The notes under the pieces were generated by a model, which saw only the letters and a program-made list of their open reading frames with translations, made no database searches and was not told where the DNA came from. 36,595 bases of DNA from a bacterium (GTDB lineage: Bacteria; UBP6; UBA1177), in the NCBI GenBank assembly GCA_017645765.1, contig JAGCNV010000075.1, positions 1 to 36,595 of the forward strand, given 5' to 3'. The translations under genes and the position numbers were made by a program. Positions 1-7,806 of the stretch are shown here, piece after piece. The stretch's first letter is position 1. Each line of letters begins with the position of its first letter.

Positions 1-191
1 GCATAATCTCTTGCACCTTTGGAAACCTGCAGAATTACAGGAGATTTTGTTTCGACACAGGCCATAATGATTGCCTGGAGCTGCTCCATGTTGTTGAAGT
101 TGTAGGCAGGGATCGCGTAACCGCCTTTAACAGCCTTTGCGAAAAGCTCTTTTGTGTTTACAAGACCGAGTTCTTTGTAACTTACTGTCAT
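1..191 (-). CDS. fba: Class II fructose-1,6-bisphosphate aldolase, N-terminal part (runs off the window)
   Basis: The minus-strand reading frame starts at ATG 191 and runs off the left edge after 63 complete codons. The N-terminus contains the segments GYAIPAYNFNNMEQLQAI and SPVILQVSKGAR, the typical opening of class II (zinc-dependent) fructose-bisphosphate aldolases, where the 'PAFNVNN' strand begins the TIM barrel. The enzyme splits fructose-1,6-bisphosphate into DHAP and glyceraldehyde-3-phosphate in cytosolic glycolysis and gluconeogenesis. A GGAG-type ribosome binding site sits just upstream of the ATG. The zinc ligands and the catalytic region lie outside the window, so subfamily cannot be judged. 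It is transcribed divergently from the gene at 405. Confidence 0.85.
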   Translation of the reverse strand, partial: MTVSYKELGLVNTKELFAKAVKGGYAIPAYNFNNMEQLQAIIMACVETKSPVILQVSKGARDY

Positions 192-325
192 TTTTGACTC
201 CATAAATGGTTGAAAAAACTTAAAACGCGGAATTATAGCCGGAATTGAGAAAAAATAAAGAGCTTAAATGGCAGGAGAAAATATAAAAATTTGCCAATGA
301 AATCGATGAATTTGTCGTTTTTTTT

Positions 326-370
326 AAATTTTTGTCAGAAAAACTGGCTCTTTATGTAACTAAATATATG
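326..370 (+). promoter_or_regulatory. Shared upstream element, copy 1 (ends GTAACTAAATATATG)
   Basis: This AT-rich block contains GTCAGAAAAA, then a short variable stretch, then GTAACTAAATATATG, 34 nt before ATG 405. Nearly the same block precedes the gene at 1531, and its last 13-15 bases recur before the paralogue at 6118 and, truncated, before the remnant at 7888. Recurrence only upstream of these exported-protein genes suggests a shared promoter or operator. TAAATATA could be a -10-like core. No regulator is identifiable. Confidence 0.45.
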
Positions 371-404
371 TTTGTTTGGTTTTTTAACTTTAATGGAGGC
401 TGTT

Positions 405-1325
405 ATGAAAAAATTACTTGCTATTCTTGCAATGCTTACGGTTGCAACAACACTTTTTGCCGAAGACGGAAGTATTTCGTGTGAATCTGATCTTGGAAAA
501 TGCACATTTACTCTTTCGGCGGATTCATTCTCAAAAGAGTGCACCTGCCGCGACGGTAGCGGAGTCGGGGAATCTGAACTTCCGTCTGAGGGAGGGACTC
601 TCGAATCGACATTGCCGACAGAGGAAGAATGCAAAGCTGAGATCGAAGACTTCTGTGGAAACGCAGGAATAAGATGCGAGAACAATGCCGGCGAATGCGA
701 AATAGAAGCGGACGGAAACTATGACTGCCGCTGTTTCGGATTGATGGAAATTACTTCAGGAAACATAGAAGCCAGCGAGAAAGCATGCAACAGCAAACTT
801 GTCGAGCTCTGCGGAACGGAACCAGCGACAGCAAAAACTCTCTGCACAGATTCCGAAATTTTTAATGAATGTCTTACCTACGCGAAGAGTTTTACGAACA
901 CATGCTACGAGCCTATGACAGATGAAGAAATTGAAGCTGCTCTCGATCTTCCGGCAGAAACCAGCAACACGACTGCAGTCCTTGCTTTCTGTTGCCAGAG
1001 CTATGAAATGAAAGAGGAATTCAAGACCTCTTATGAATGTGTCGAGGCGGCTGAAAGCTGTGAAAACGGTGAATGCTGCGACACTTGCGATGTTTTTGTT
1101 CTTGAAGAATCAAACGAGAAAGATGACGATGAAGTCATTTCTCCTGCTCCGGACGACAGCGCTGACGCAGGCGACACTGAAGTCCCGGCTGAAGATGCAA
1201 CAGGCAATGCCGATGGTTCTGATGCTCCGGCTGACGGTGACGATTCTGCACCCGCAACCGATTCAGAATCTTCCGCTGAAAAAGAAGAAAGCAAGTCCGA
1301 CGGCTGCTCGATGCTGTTTATTTAA
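405..1325 (+). CDS. Cys-rich exported protein, paralogue 1 with conserved C-terminal tail
   Basis: The 306-residue product begins with a Sec signal peptide (MKKLLAILAMLTVATTLFA, cleavage likely after AxxLFA). ATG 405 is chosen over an in-frame ATG at 372 because GGAG lies 9-12 nt upstream of it and it opens exactly on the signal peptide. The mature part carries many paired cysteines (CESDLGKCTF, CTCRDG, CENNAGECEIEADG, CDCRC-like spacing, CCDTC), suggesting a disulfide-stabilised periplasmic or surface protein. The C-terminal quarter is an Asp/Ala/Pro/Ser-rich low-complexity linker, followed by a tail ending SDGCSMLFI. The gene at 6118 shares the same architecture and tail. I do not recognise a family with a known function. 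Confidence 0.75.
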   Translation: MKKLLAILAMLTVATTLFAEDGSISCESDLGKCTFTLSADSFSKECTCRDGSGVGESELPSEGGTLESTLPTEEECKAEIEDFCGNAGIRCENNAGECEIEADGNYDCRCFGLMEITSGNIEASEKACNSKLVELCGTEPATAKTLCTDSEIFNECLTYAKSFTNTCYEPMTDEEIEAALDLPAETSNTTAVLAFCCQSYEMKEEFKTSYECVEAAESCENGECCDTCDVFVLEESNEKDDDEVISPAPDDSADAGDTEVPAEDATGNADGSDAPADGDDSAPATDSESSAEKEESKSDGCSMLFI

Positions 1326-1440
1326 TTTATTCCAACAAAATCCTTTTCCGTAACTTGTCAAAATAACAAAAATCTCTTTCCATTTCTTGTAAAATTAAAA
1401 AAAACTGCAAAAATTCTTTAATAAAATCAATATGTTACCG

Positions 1441-1453
1441 TTTTTTTTTTTTT
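1441..1453 (+). repeat. Homopolymeric T tract (13 T) upstream of a lipoprotein gene
   Basis: Thirteen consecutive T residues lie directly before the shared upstream element of the lipoprotein gene at 1531. Tracts this long are prone to slippage and could alter promoter spacing or curvature. It could equally be a neutral AT-rich upstream tract. Confidence 0.5.
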
Positions 1454-1454
1454 G

Positions 1455-1500
1455 AATTTTTGGGTCAGAAAAATTGCTATTTTGTGTAACTAAATATATG
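1455..1500 (+). promoter_or_regulatory. Shared upstream element, copy 2 (ends GTAACTAAATATATG)
   Basis: This block repeats the element before the gene at 405 almost exactly: GTCAGAAAAA, a variable six to seven bases, TTTGTGTAAC, then TAAATATATG. It ends 30 nt before ATG 1531, a similar distance to that seen at 405. Conservation of both ends with a variable middle fits a promoter or operator shared by neighbouring exported-protein genes. Confidence 0.45.
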
Positions 1501-1530
1501 ATTATTTGTTTTTTTATTTTGGAGGATTTT

Positions 1531-2565
1531 ATGAAAAGATCAAAGATTTTAGCAGCTGTTCTGGTTTTTTTGCTTTTTGCCGGTTGCGGAAGCTCAAAAA
1601 ACGATAATCAGCATGAAAATCAGGATTTAACTGATACAGTGACTGAGGAAGACGCCGACACAGTTGACATCGAGCCGGCGGATGCAGATTCTGACGGCGA
1701 TTCCGATTCCATGCCGGAACCTGACAACGATAATGCCGATACTCAGCCAGATGATGATGCAGACAGCGATCACGGCAGAAAACAGGGCGAACTTTACGGC
1801 GAATGCTATCCGGACGACACATGCAACGCCGGTTTGACCTGCGATATAGAGAACAATATCTGCATAAGGGACAACAGCACTCCTGATGACGATGCTGACA
1901 GCGATTCTGCCGATGACTCTGACACAGAACCGGAAGAAAACGATGATGATGCCGACACTGACACGCTTCCGGATACGGATCCTTCAGGCTGCGCTTACGA
2001 CAGGCAGGGAAACACCTGCACGACCGACAAAGAATGCGGTTCCTGCATGATTTGTGCAAGTGCAAAATGCGTGAGAGGCTGCACAAACAACAATGACTGC
2101 GAGGCAGTACTCCCGAATTCAGGTCTTAAATGCAACAAAAAACTGGCGCGCTGCGTCAATATCTACGGTTCAAACCAGGCCTGCTCGGAAACGAACTGCC
2201 CGATCGGATGCTGTTATGCCAAAAAAGGTTTAAGCGCTCTGAGATGTGAAGCGAACCCGAATATTTCGACATGCGGAGTCTGCGCTCAGGGAAAAATCTA
2301 TTCCCCCGAAGACGGCGGAACATGCATTCCTGCCGTATGTTCGTCAATAGACGACAACTGCCCGTCCATCAATGCCGGTGCGACCAAGCCAAACTGTTAC
2401 GTGTGCAAAACAAGTGAACTTATCTGTGCAAAAAACAATACTTACGGATGTTCCTCTACGACTGTCGTCAACACGGCACAATGCGTTCCCGCAGGTCAGA
2501 TGTGCATCGAAGGAGTGGACAACTGCTGCTCAGGCAATCCGTGCGTAAACGGATACTGTTACTGA
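1531..2565 (+). CDS. Cys-rich lipoprotein with Asp-rich linkers
   Basis: The 344-residue product starts at ATG 1531 behind a GGAGG ribosome binding site. Its N-terminus is a lipoprotein signal ending in the lipobox LFAGC, so it should be lipidated at that Cys. Next comes an acidic linker rich in Asp, Pro, Glu and Thr, a short Cys-rich module (YGECYPDDTCNAGLTC), a second acidic linker, and a long C-terminal Cys-rich region with many C-x(4-8)-C spacings. Such lipid anchor + acidic spacer + disulfide-rich architecture is typical of surface lipoproteins in deltaproteobacteria-like genomes, usually of unknown function. One linker segment (1897-1962) is nearly identical to DNA in the downstream lipoprotein gene. 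It is 16 nt from that gene and probably cotranscribed with it. Confidence 0.75.
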   Translation: MKRSKILAAVLVFLLFAGCGSSKNDNQHENQDLTDTVTEEDADTVDIEPADADSDGDSDSMPEPDNDNADTQPDDDADSDHGRKQGELYGECYPDDTCNAGLTCDIENNICIRDNSTPDDDADSDSADDSDTEPEENDDDADTDTLPDTDPSGCAYDRQGNTCTTDKECGSCMICASAKCVRGCTNNNDCEAVLPNSGLKCNKKLARCVNIYGSNQACSETNCPIGCCYAKKGLSALRCEANPNISTCGVCAQGKIYSPEDGGTCIPAVCSSIDDNCPSINAGATKPNCYVCKTSELICAKNNTYGCSSTTVVNTAQCVPAGQMCIEGVDNCCSGNPCVNGYCY

Positions 2566-2581
2566 AATTCGGAGGTGAATC

Positions 2582-5500
2582 ATGAAAAGAATCCTGTTTC
2601 TTACATTAATTTTCATGCTGTTTGCATCGTGCGGCGGCAAAAACGAAACGATCAGCGACAACGACATTCCCGATATTCCTGCAGATGATTCTGACACAGC
2701 TTCTGTTGATGATACGGATAGTGCTCCGGTTGATGACGCGGATTCTCAGCCGGAACCAAGTGACGATGACACTGATACTGAGCCGGTTGATGATACAGAT
2801 TCTCAGCCTGAACCGGATGACGATGATGCAGACACTGAGCCGACTGACGATGCAGATTCTGCGCCTGAACCAAGTGACGATGATGTTGATAGCGATTCAG
2901 CTGATGACTCTGACACAGAACCGGAAGAAAACGATGATGATGCGGACACTGAGCCGGTTGACGATGCAGATTCTGCGCCTGAACCAAGTGACGACGATGT
3001 GGACACTGATCTGACCGATGAGGCGGATTCCCAGCCGGAACCCAGTGATAATGATGTGGACACCGAGCCGACCGACGACGCAGATTCTCAACCCGAGCCA
3101 AGTGATGACGATGCAGACAGCGAGCCGACGGATGATGCTGATTCCCAGCCTGAAGCAAGTGATGATGATGTCGATACAGCTCCGCTCAACGGTGAAACAT
3201 GTGCCGAAGTCGGCGGAACATGGAACGAAGAAGAACAAAAATGCACAAAAATTGTGGAATGCAGCGGTAAACCCGCAAACAGTGAATGGAGCAGTGAACA
3301 CACAAGTTACACAATGGAATATACTGACGGCGGATGGCCCACTGAGATTGATGCAAGATATATTTCTCTATCCAACGGCTACTGCGGCTTCAGCTGCATC
3401 GAAAACTATTTCTGGAACGGCTCGGAATGCCTGAATCCGTGTGTCGGCAATCCATGCCAGGGTTTGGAAAATTCAACAGAAGAATGCATTCCGAAAAATG
3501 TGGAAGAGTATGAATGCAGCTGCGAAAGCAAATATACATGGAACGGCTTGGAATGTGTTGTACCGCTCGGCAGAATTTGCACGAATCAGGACAAGTGCTA
3601 CGACAACTCTAATTTGATAACATGCCCCTCATCGCCACGTGACGATTTCTTCGGTCAGGACGCTCAATATGCAGCTGCCGGCTATTGCAAACCTCAGAGT
3701 TTTACACTTCTGACATTTTCGGATGAAGATGAAGCAGTAGTTTTTGACAACAACACAAAGTTGATGTGGCAGCATACTCCCACAATACAATGGCTGCTTT
3801 GGGGTTCCGCAAAAGGTTACTGTAACTCTCTGACTTATGGCGGATACAGTGACTGGCGTTTACCGAGTCCTATAGAATTCCACACTATATCTGACATCAA
3901 CAAATATGATCCGGCATTTGACACAAACTATTTTCCCAAACTTACCCCGACTACTTCTATTCTTTTTCCCGAAGACGGAATTTTAAGTTCAGCACGTTTC
4001 TGGACATCACAGGAAGACAATAGTGATCCCGCAAAGGCAAAGGCATATTACATACAATACGGTGATTCTTCATGCTTCAAAGAAACAAAAACAGAAAAAA
4101 AATATAATGTAATGTGCGTCCGTGGAAACGAGCTTCCAAAGCCCTCATTTACAACAGAGACCATAAACGGAGATGTCGTTGTAACAGATTCTACTACGAA
4201 ACTCATGTGGCAGAAAACGACTGTAAACAGATCCTGGGGAGGTGCTTTAAACTACTGTGAAAAGTTAAAATACGCCGGTCACATAGACTGGAGACTTCCC
4301 AACAGAAACGAATTGGCTTCTTTGTTAAATTACGACAAATCAAGTGGTCCATATTCCGATTTTCCCGGCATTCCGTCAAAAGGATTTTGGACATCATCTA
4401 CCTATACGAACGGCTATGGTACCGCTTGGTTAGTAAGTTTCGATCTAGATGGCGGCAGTATTGGTATTCAGAGTCTGGGCTATGCCAGTAAATATACATA
4501 TCCTGTGAAATGTGTCAGAAACTCGGATACTGAGCCGGTCAACGGTGAAACATGCGCCGAAGCCGGAGGGACATGGAACGAAGAAGAACAAAAATGCACC
4601 AAAATCGTGGAATGTAGCGGCAAACCCGCAAACAGTGAATGGAGCAGTGAGCACACAAGCTACACAATGGAATATCTTGACCATCAATGGACAGACGAGA
4701 TTGATGCAAAATATATCGATGATTCCAACGGATACTGCGGCTTCAGCTGTACTGAAAACTATTTCTGGAACGGCGAGGAATGCCTGTGGAATCCGTGTGT
4801 CGGCAACCCTTGTCAGGATGTGGAAAATTCAACGGAAGAATGCATTCCGGAAAATGCGGAAGAATATGAATGCATCTGCGAAAACGGATATGTCTGGAAC
4901 GGTTCTGAATGCAGACACCCTGTTCCTTTGGGCAACATCTGCACGGGTCAGACTTTGTGTTATAAAAATCCGGAATGTCCGGCAGAAGGTGAAGACCTTT
5001 TCGGACAGGATGCACAGTACACGAGCAAATGCACGGCACAGAGTTTCAACCTTAAGACGATTTTTAAGCAAACAGTCGTGGTTGACTACAACACAGGCTT
5101 GACTTGGGAACAGTCGCCGTCTAAAAACTCATACACTTGGGATGATGCACCGAACCACTGTGCAGATTTGAACAACTCGAATTACGGGGGAAAAAGCAAC
5201 TGGCGTGTTCCGAATCCTCTGGAATTGCTGACTATCGTTGACAACAGCAGATATAATCCTGCACTGAATTCCAATTTTACAGCATTCAGCGATAAAGTCT
5301 GGACATCGAAAGAATATAAAGGCAATACGGACTATGCTTATGTATTTATACCTTATTCCGGAATGTATTACGGAAAAAATTCGGCTGACTACTCGAAAAC
5401 CTTCCATAAACATGTTCTTTGTGTCAGCGGAGACGAGATGCAGCCTGCGACATCTGATAATTTTACGACTCAGACAATAAACGAAGCAGTCGTAGTCAAA

Positions 5501-5851
5501 GATTCCGCAACAGGTTTGATGTGGCAGAAGGAATATACGACAGGCAACTGGGGGCATGCACTTAAATACTGTGAGGATTCGACTTATGCAGACTATTCCG
5601 ACTGGAGACTTCCCAATAAAAACGAGCTGGCCTCTCTTATAAATTATGAAAAACCTGAAGCCCCTTATTCATATTTTCCTGATATGCCAAACAACACAAG
5701 TAACCGTTTTTGGTCTTCAACTACTCATTCATCTGACGATTCCTATGCTTGGGTCGTGTATTTCAAATATGGGAGTGTGGGCGAAACCACTTCGTACATG
5801 ATCAATAAGAGCAGCGGCAACTATATCAGGTGTGTCCGGAACGCCGATTAG
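2582..5851 (+). CDS. Large lipoprotein with Asp-rich repeats, EGF-like modules and four DUF1566 domains
   Basis: The 1089-residue product starts at ATG 2582 after GGAGGTGAATC. The lipobox is MLFASC. Residues about 30-200 are an acidic repeat of DDAD-(S/T)-(Q/E)PEPSDDD type. Two copies follow of a block made of a Cys-rich/EGF-like segment (NGETCAE..GGTWNEEEQKC, then NPCVGNPCQ) and two DUF1566 domains. Four DUF1566 units are visible by the recurring series KLMWQ or GLTWEQ, then DWRLP or NWRVP, then FW(T/S)S or VWTS, then a terminal VxCVRG/N. DUF1566 is frequent in secreted proteins and relates to the C-type-lectin-like fold family; binding partners are unknown. The two halves are similar at DNA level (3188-3552 versus 4541-4911), indicating internal duplication. 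Confidence 0.85.
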   Translation: MKRILFLTLIFMLFASCGGKNETISDNDIPDIPADDSDTASVDDTDSAPVDDADSQPEPSDDDTDTEPVDDTDSQPEPDDDDADTEPTDDADSAPEPSDDDVDSDSADDSDTEPEENDDDADTEPVDDADSAPEPSDDDVDTDLTDEADSQPEPSDNDVDTEPTDDADSQPEPSDDDADSEPTDDADSQPEASDDDVDTAPLNGETCAEVGGTWNEEEQKCTKIVECSGKPANSEWSSEHTSYTMEYTDGGWPTEIDARYISLSNGYCGFSCIENYFWNGSECLNPCVGNPCQGLENSTEECIPKNVEEYECSCESKYTWNGLECVVPLGRICTNQDKCYDNSNLITCPSSPRDDFFGQDAQYAAAGYCKPQSFTLLTFSDEDEAVVFDNNTKLMWQHTPTIQWLLWGSAKGYCNSLTYGGYSDWRLPSPIEFHTISDINKYDPAFDTNYFPKLTPTTSILFPEDGILSSARFWTSQEDNSDPAKAKAYYIQYGDSSCFKETKTEKKYNVMCVRGNELPKPSFTTETINGDVVVTDSTTKLMWQKTTVNRSWGGALNYCEKLKYAGHIDWRLPNRNELASLLNYDKSSGPYSDFPGIPSKGFWTSSTYTNGYGTAWLVSFDLDGGSIGIQSLGYASKYTYPVKCVRNSDTEPVNGETCAEAGGTWNEEEQKCTKIVECSGKPANSEWSSEHTSYTMEYLDHQWTDEIDAKYIDDSNGYCGFSCTENYFWNGEECLWNPCVGNPCQDVENSTEECIPENAEEYECICENGYVWNGSECRHPVPLGNICTGQTLCYKNPECPAEGEDLFGQDAQYTSKCTAQSFNLKTIFKQTVVVDYNTGLTWEQSPSKNSYTWDDAPNHCADLNNSNYGGKSNWRVPNPLELLTIVDNSRYNPALNSNFTAFSDKVWTSKEYKGNTDYAYVFIPYSGMYYGKNSADYSKTFHKHVLCVSGDEMQPATSDNFTTQTINEAVVVKDSATGLMWQKEYTTGNWGHALKYCEDSTYADYSDWRLPNKNELASLINYEKPEAPYSYFPDMPNNTSNRFWSSTTHSSDDSYAWVVYFKYGSVGETTSYMINKSSGNYIRCVRNAD
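2680..3180 (+). repeat. Acidic coding repeat (DDADSxPEPSDDD units)
   Basis: Degenerate in-frame repeats built mainly from GAT/GAC, GAA, CCG and CAG/GAG codons encode units such as DDADSQPEPSDDD. They form a flexible spacer between the lipid anchor and the folded modules. A 66-bp piece at 2888-2953 closely matches 1897-1962 in the preceding lipoprotein gene. Repeat number is likely to vary between strains. Confidence 0.75.
3188..4911 (+). repeat. Internal duplication: copies at 3188-3552 and 4541-4911
   Basis: Both copies encode NGETCAE(V/A)GGTWNEEEQKC, the CSGKPANSEWSSEHTSYTME segment, NGYCGFSC, ENYFWNG, and an EGF-like module (ENSTEECIP..EEYEC). DNA identity is high over the first 150 bp and falls after that. 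Each copy is followed by a pair of DUF1566 domains, so the duplicated unit is about 1.35 kb. Confidence 0.8.
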
Positions 5852-6055
5852 CGCACTTCTACCGGATAGTTTCCTCAAAAAATGAAAAGTTCCAGAGAGA
5901 CTTTCCGAAAATACTGTACGCTTGAAGGCTATACTCGCGGAAATCGGTAAATAAAGTTCTGATTTGTAAAAAAATGCAAAAAAAATTATCAATAAAATCA
6001 AATAGTTATGAAATTTTTCGGGGGGCAATTTTTTTTCAATAAAAATCGGATTTTT

Positions 6056-6071
6056 GGGAACTAAATATATG
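6056..6071 (+). promoter_or_regulatory. Shared upstream element, copy 3 (GGGAACTAAATATATG)
   Basis: The core ACTAAATATATG seen before the genes at 405 and 1531 recurs 46 nt before ATG 6118. About 60 bases upstream lies CAATAAAATCAAATAGTTATG followed by a six-G run and a T-rich stretch. That whole arrangement is repeated before the deleted paralogue at 7888, so the two upstream regions derive from one another. Confidence 0.45.
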
Positions 6072-6117
6072 TGTTTTTGGCGAAGGCCGTATGTTTTTTA
6101 ACTTTATGGAGGTTGTT

Positions 6118-6954
6118 ATGAAAAAATCACTTGTTTTGGTTGCAATGCTTGCAGTGGCAACAACACTTTTTGCTGAAACTGAAATGGTTTCATGCGAATC
6201 GGATCTTGGAAAATGCACTTACACGCTTTCTGATGATTCATTCAGTAAGAACTGTATTTGCCGTGATGAGACCGAATTTAATGATTACGAAGACGGAACT
6301 ATCGAATCGACTCTGCCGACAGACGATGAATGTGATGCGGAACTTAAAAAAGTCTGCAAAGATGCCGGTATCAAATGTGAAAATGAAAAAGGAAAATGCA
6401 CTGTTAAACCGAACGGCAAATATGAGTGCGTCTGCACTAACTTTCAGTGGATACCTGCCGGAAACGGCGTTTTCAGTGATGAAGGATGCAACACAATTCT
6501 TGCAGAAATCTGTGAAAACGAAACTATGACTGCAAGAAAAGTCTGCAAAGAAGAAGAAATTCGCAATGCATGTGTTTCTTACGTTGAGAAAATCAAAAAC
6601 ACTTGCTTCGACCCCATCAACGGAATCGACGACATTCTTGATGCTCCGCTCGATTATTCAGATTTGACGGCACTTGAAATTGCAGATTGCTGTCAGTATG
6701 AAGAGTATAGAAACGAATACAAAACCGAATTTGAATGTCTTGAAGCGTCTGGAACATGCAACACATGCGTTGATATGCCTTTTGACGAGGGCGAAGAGGG
6801 CAAAGAAGATGCAGCAAACACTGATGTAGCCGGAAACGGTTCCGCTTCTGCAGAAGAGGCCGCTGACGGTGATTCCGCACCCGCAACTGATTCAGAATCT
6901 TCCGCTGAAAAAGAAGAAAGCAAATCCGACGGCTGTTCGATGCTGTTTATCTAA
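6118..6954 (+). CDS. Cys-rich exported protein, paralogue 2 with conserved C-terminal tail
   Basis: The 278-residue product starts at ATG 6118, preceded by ATGGAGG and opening directly on a signal peptide (MKKSLVLVAMLAVATTLFA). It aligns with the protein at 405 through the first 60 residues (SCESDLGKCT(F/Y)TLS(A/D)DSFSK), the spaced cysteine pairs in the middle, and the C-terminus (DSAPATDSESSAEKEESKSD then GCSMLFI). The middle has diverged more than the ends. Export to the periplasm or surface is supported; function is not recognisable. It lies in tandem with a related but deleted copy at 7888. Confidence 0.75.
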   Translation: MKKSLVLVAMLAVATTLFAETEMVSCESDLGKCTYTLSDDSFSKNCICRDETEFNDYEDGTIESTLPTDDECDAELKKVCKDAGIKCENEKGKCTVKPNGKYECVCTNFQWIPAGNGVFSDEGCNTILAEICENETMTARKVCKEEEIRNACVSYVEKIKNTCFDPINGIDDILDAPLDYSDLTALEIADCCQYEEYRNEYKTEFECLEASGTCNTCVDMPFDEGEEGKEDAANTDVAGNGSASAEEAADGDSAPATDSESSAEKEESKSDGCSMLFI

Positions 6955-7016
6955 AATTGCGAGCAAGTCTATCCGAAAAAATCAGAAATTTTTTTCTAAT
7001 TTTTATTCTAAAAGTC

Positions 7017-7044
7017 TTGACATTGAGATTAAAATGCGTAAAAT
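7017..7044 (+). promoter_or_regulatory. Consensus sigma-70-type promoter
   Basis: A perfect TTGACA at 7017-7022 is separated by 16 nt from TAAAAT at 7039-7044. This predicts a start near 7050-7052. No protein-coding start with a ribosome binding site follows until 7212, and an intrinsic terminator intervenes, so the direct product should be an RNA of about 150 nt. Confidence 0.6.
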
Positions 7045-7050
7045 ATTAGG

Positions 7051-7200
7051 TGCAAGTAACTCAGTGTGCTTGCTTTGCGTTGATCCAAAGTTCTGGGCTG
7101 GCATCCAGTCCTTTGGGGAGCTCTAGAGGGTTCGGCATTCAGCCACAAGCCAGCAAATAAAATGTCATTAAATGCTTGCTTCCCGCAAGCATTTTTTTTT
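7051..7200 (+). ncRNA. Candidate structured small RNA or leader with predicted pseudoknot
   Basis: The interval lies between a consensus promoter (7017-7044) and an intrinsic terminator (7172-7200) and has no plausible coding sequence. By eye it folds into a hairpin: CCAAAG (7085-7090) pairs with CTTTGG (7111-7116), and CTGG (7093-7096) pairs with CCAG (7105-7108). The 8-nt loop contains GCTGGC (7097-7102), fully complementary to GCCAGC at 7149-7154, so an H-type pseudoknot is possible. TGCTTGC at 7067-7073 could also compete with the terminator's 5' arm for its 3' arm. It matches no tRNA, tmRNA, SRP RNA or riboswitch I know. It could be an independent sRNA, an RNA antitoxin, or a leader of the gene at 7212. 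Confidence 0.45.
7172..7200 (+). terminator. Rho-independent terminator
   Basis: ATGCTTGC (7172-7179) and GCAAGCAT (7185-7192) form a perfect 8-bp stem with a 5-nt loop, followed by a run of Ts to 7200. It lies 11 nt before the start codon at 7212, so read-through would feed that gene. Confidence 0.85.
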
Positions 7201-7211
7201 GGAGTTAAAAG

Positions 7212-7790
7212 GTGGATGCTTTATATAATGCGGCTTTTCTCTTTAAAAAACTGCTTGATACCGAGTATGTTTTTGTTCTCGGTAAAAAGAATGTCAAAGC
7301 AACAATTCATCTGATTTTTCACGATACGAATTTCTATCATCTTGCCGGATTGCAGCATCTGGAAGATATTGCGCATTTGAGAAGAAACAAGAAGGAAATT
7401 TTCGAGAAAATACTTAATCGGCAGATAAAAATTGAGGATCTTCAAAAATCACGGTTTTACAAAGATATTGAAAGAAGAGTCGCTGCGCTGTCGCTATTGC
7501 CGTCTTTGCTGGACAGCAACGAGACCATTTTCAAATATAATAAGGAAAGAAACAGTTTTTCTCTGATAGATGCGGATTATCTGCTTGAAAATACATCAGA
7601 TAAGCAAACTCTCTATACTTTTCTTGCAAAATACCCAGATAACAATTTTTTCTGCCGTTCTTTTTTTCCGAAAGAGAAAAAAGATTATTCAATAGGGCAG
7701 ACAAGATGGACGCTGCTTTCTAAGAAAAAAATCAATAAATCAGCAAATACGGAAGAAATCTTGTTCCTGCATAAGAATTTTAAAGGATAA
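7212..7790 (+). CDS. PBECR4-like nuclease-domain protein (putative toxin)
   Basis: The 192-residue protein starts at ATG 7212 with GGAG 8 nt upstream, immediately after the terminator. It has no signal peptide or membrane segment, so it is probably cytosolic. The pattern YVFVLGKK, then HLIFHDTNFYHLAGLQHLEDI, then a Lys-rich helix (ILNRQIKIEDLQKSRFYKDIERRVAALSLL split across the family core) resembles PBECR4 domains (phage-Barnase-EndoU-colicin-RelE-like nucleases). Those occur in phage and mobile-element proteins and are predicted RNases. This is recognition from sequence pattern only; catalytic residues were not confirmed. The isolated small gene behind a structured RNA suggests a toxin-antitoxin-like unit, but no antitoxin protein gene is adjacent. 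Confidence 0.5.
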   Translation: MDALYNAAFLFKKLLDTEYVFVLGKKNVKATIHLIFHDTNFYHLAGLQHLEDIAHLRRNKKEIFEKILNRQIKIEDLQKSRFYKDIERRVAALSLLPSLLDSNETIFKYNKERNSFSLIDADYLLENTSDKQTLYTFLAKYPDNNFFCRSFFPKEKKDYSIGQTRWTLLSKKKINKSANTEEILFLHKNFKG

Positions 7791-7806
7791 GTCTGTAAAA
7801 ATTTGT

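Noticed and set aside
2680-3180. CRISPR-like repeat array in the Asp-rich region
   Set aside because: The units are degenerate, in frame and encode an acidic spacer. There are no unique spacers or cas genes.
5881-5949. 22-codon frame after the DUF1566 lipoprotein
   Set aside because: It has no ribosome binding site and no recognisable peptide features, and is shorter than chance frames expected in this region.
7128-7147. tRNA T-arm-like GGTTCGGCATTC in the small RNA
   Set aside because: The T-loop lacks the invariant A58, and no acceptor or anticodon arm can be drawn around it.
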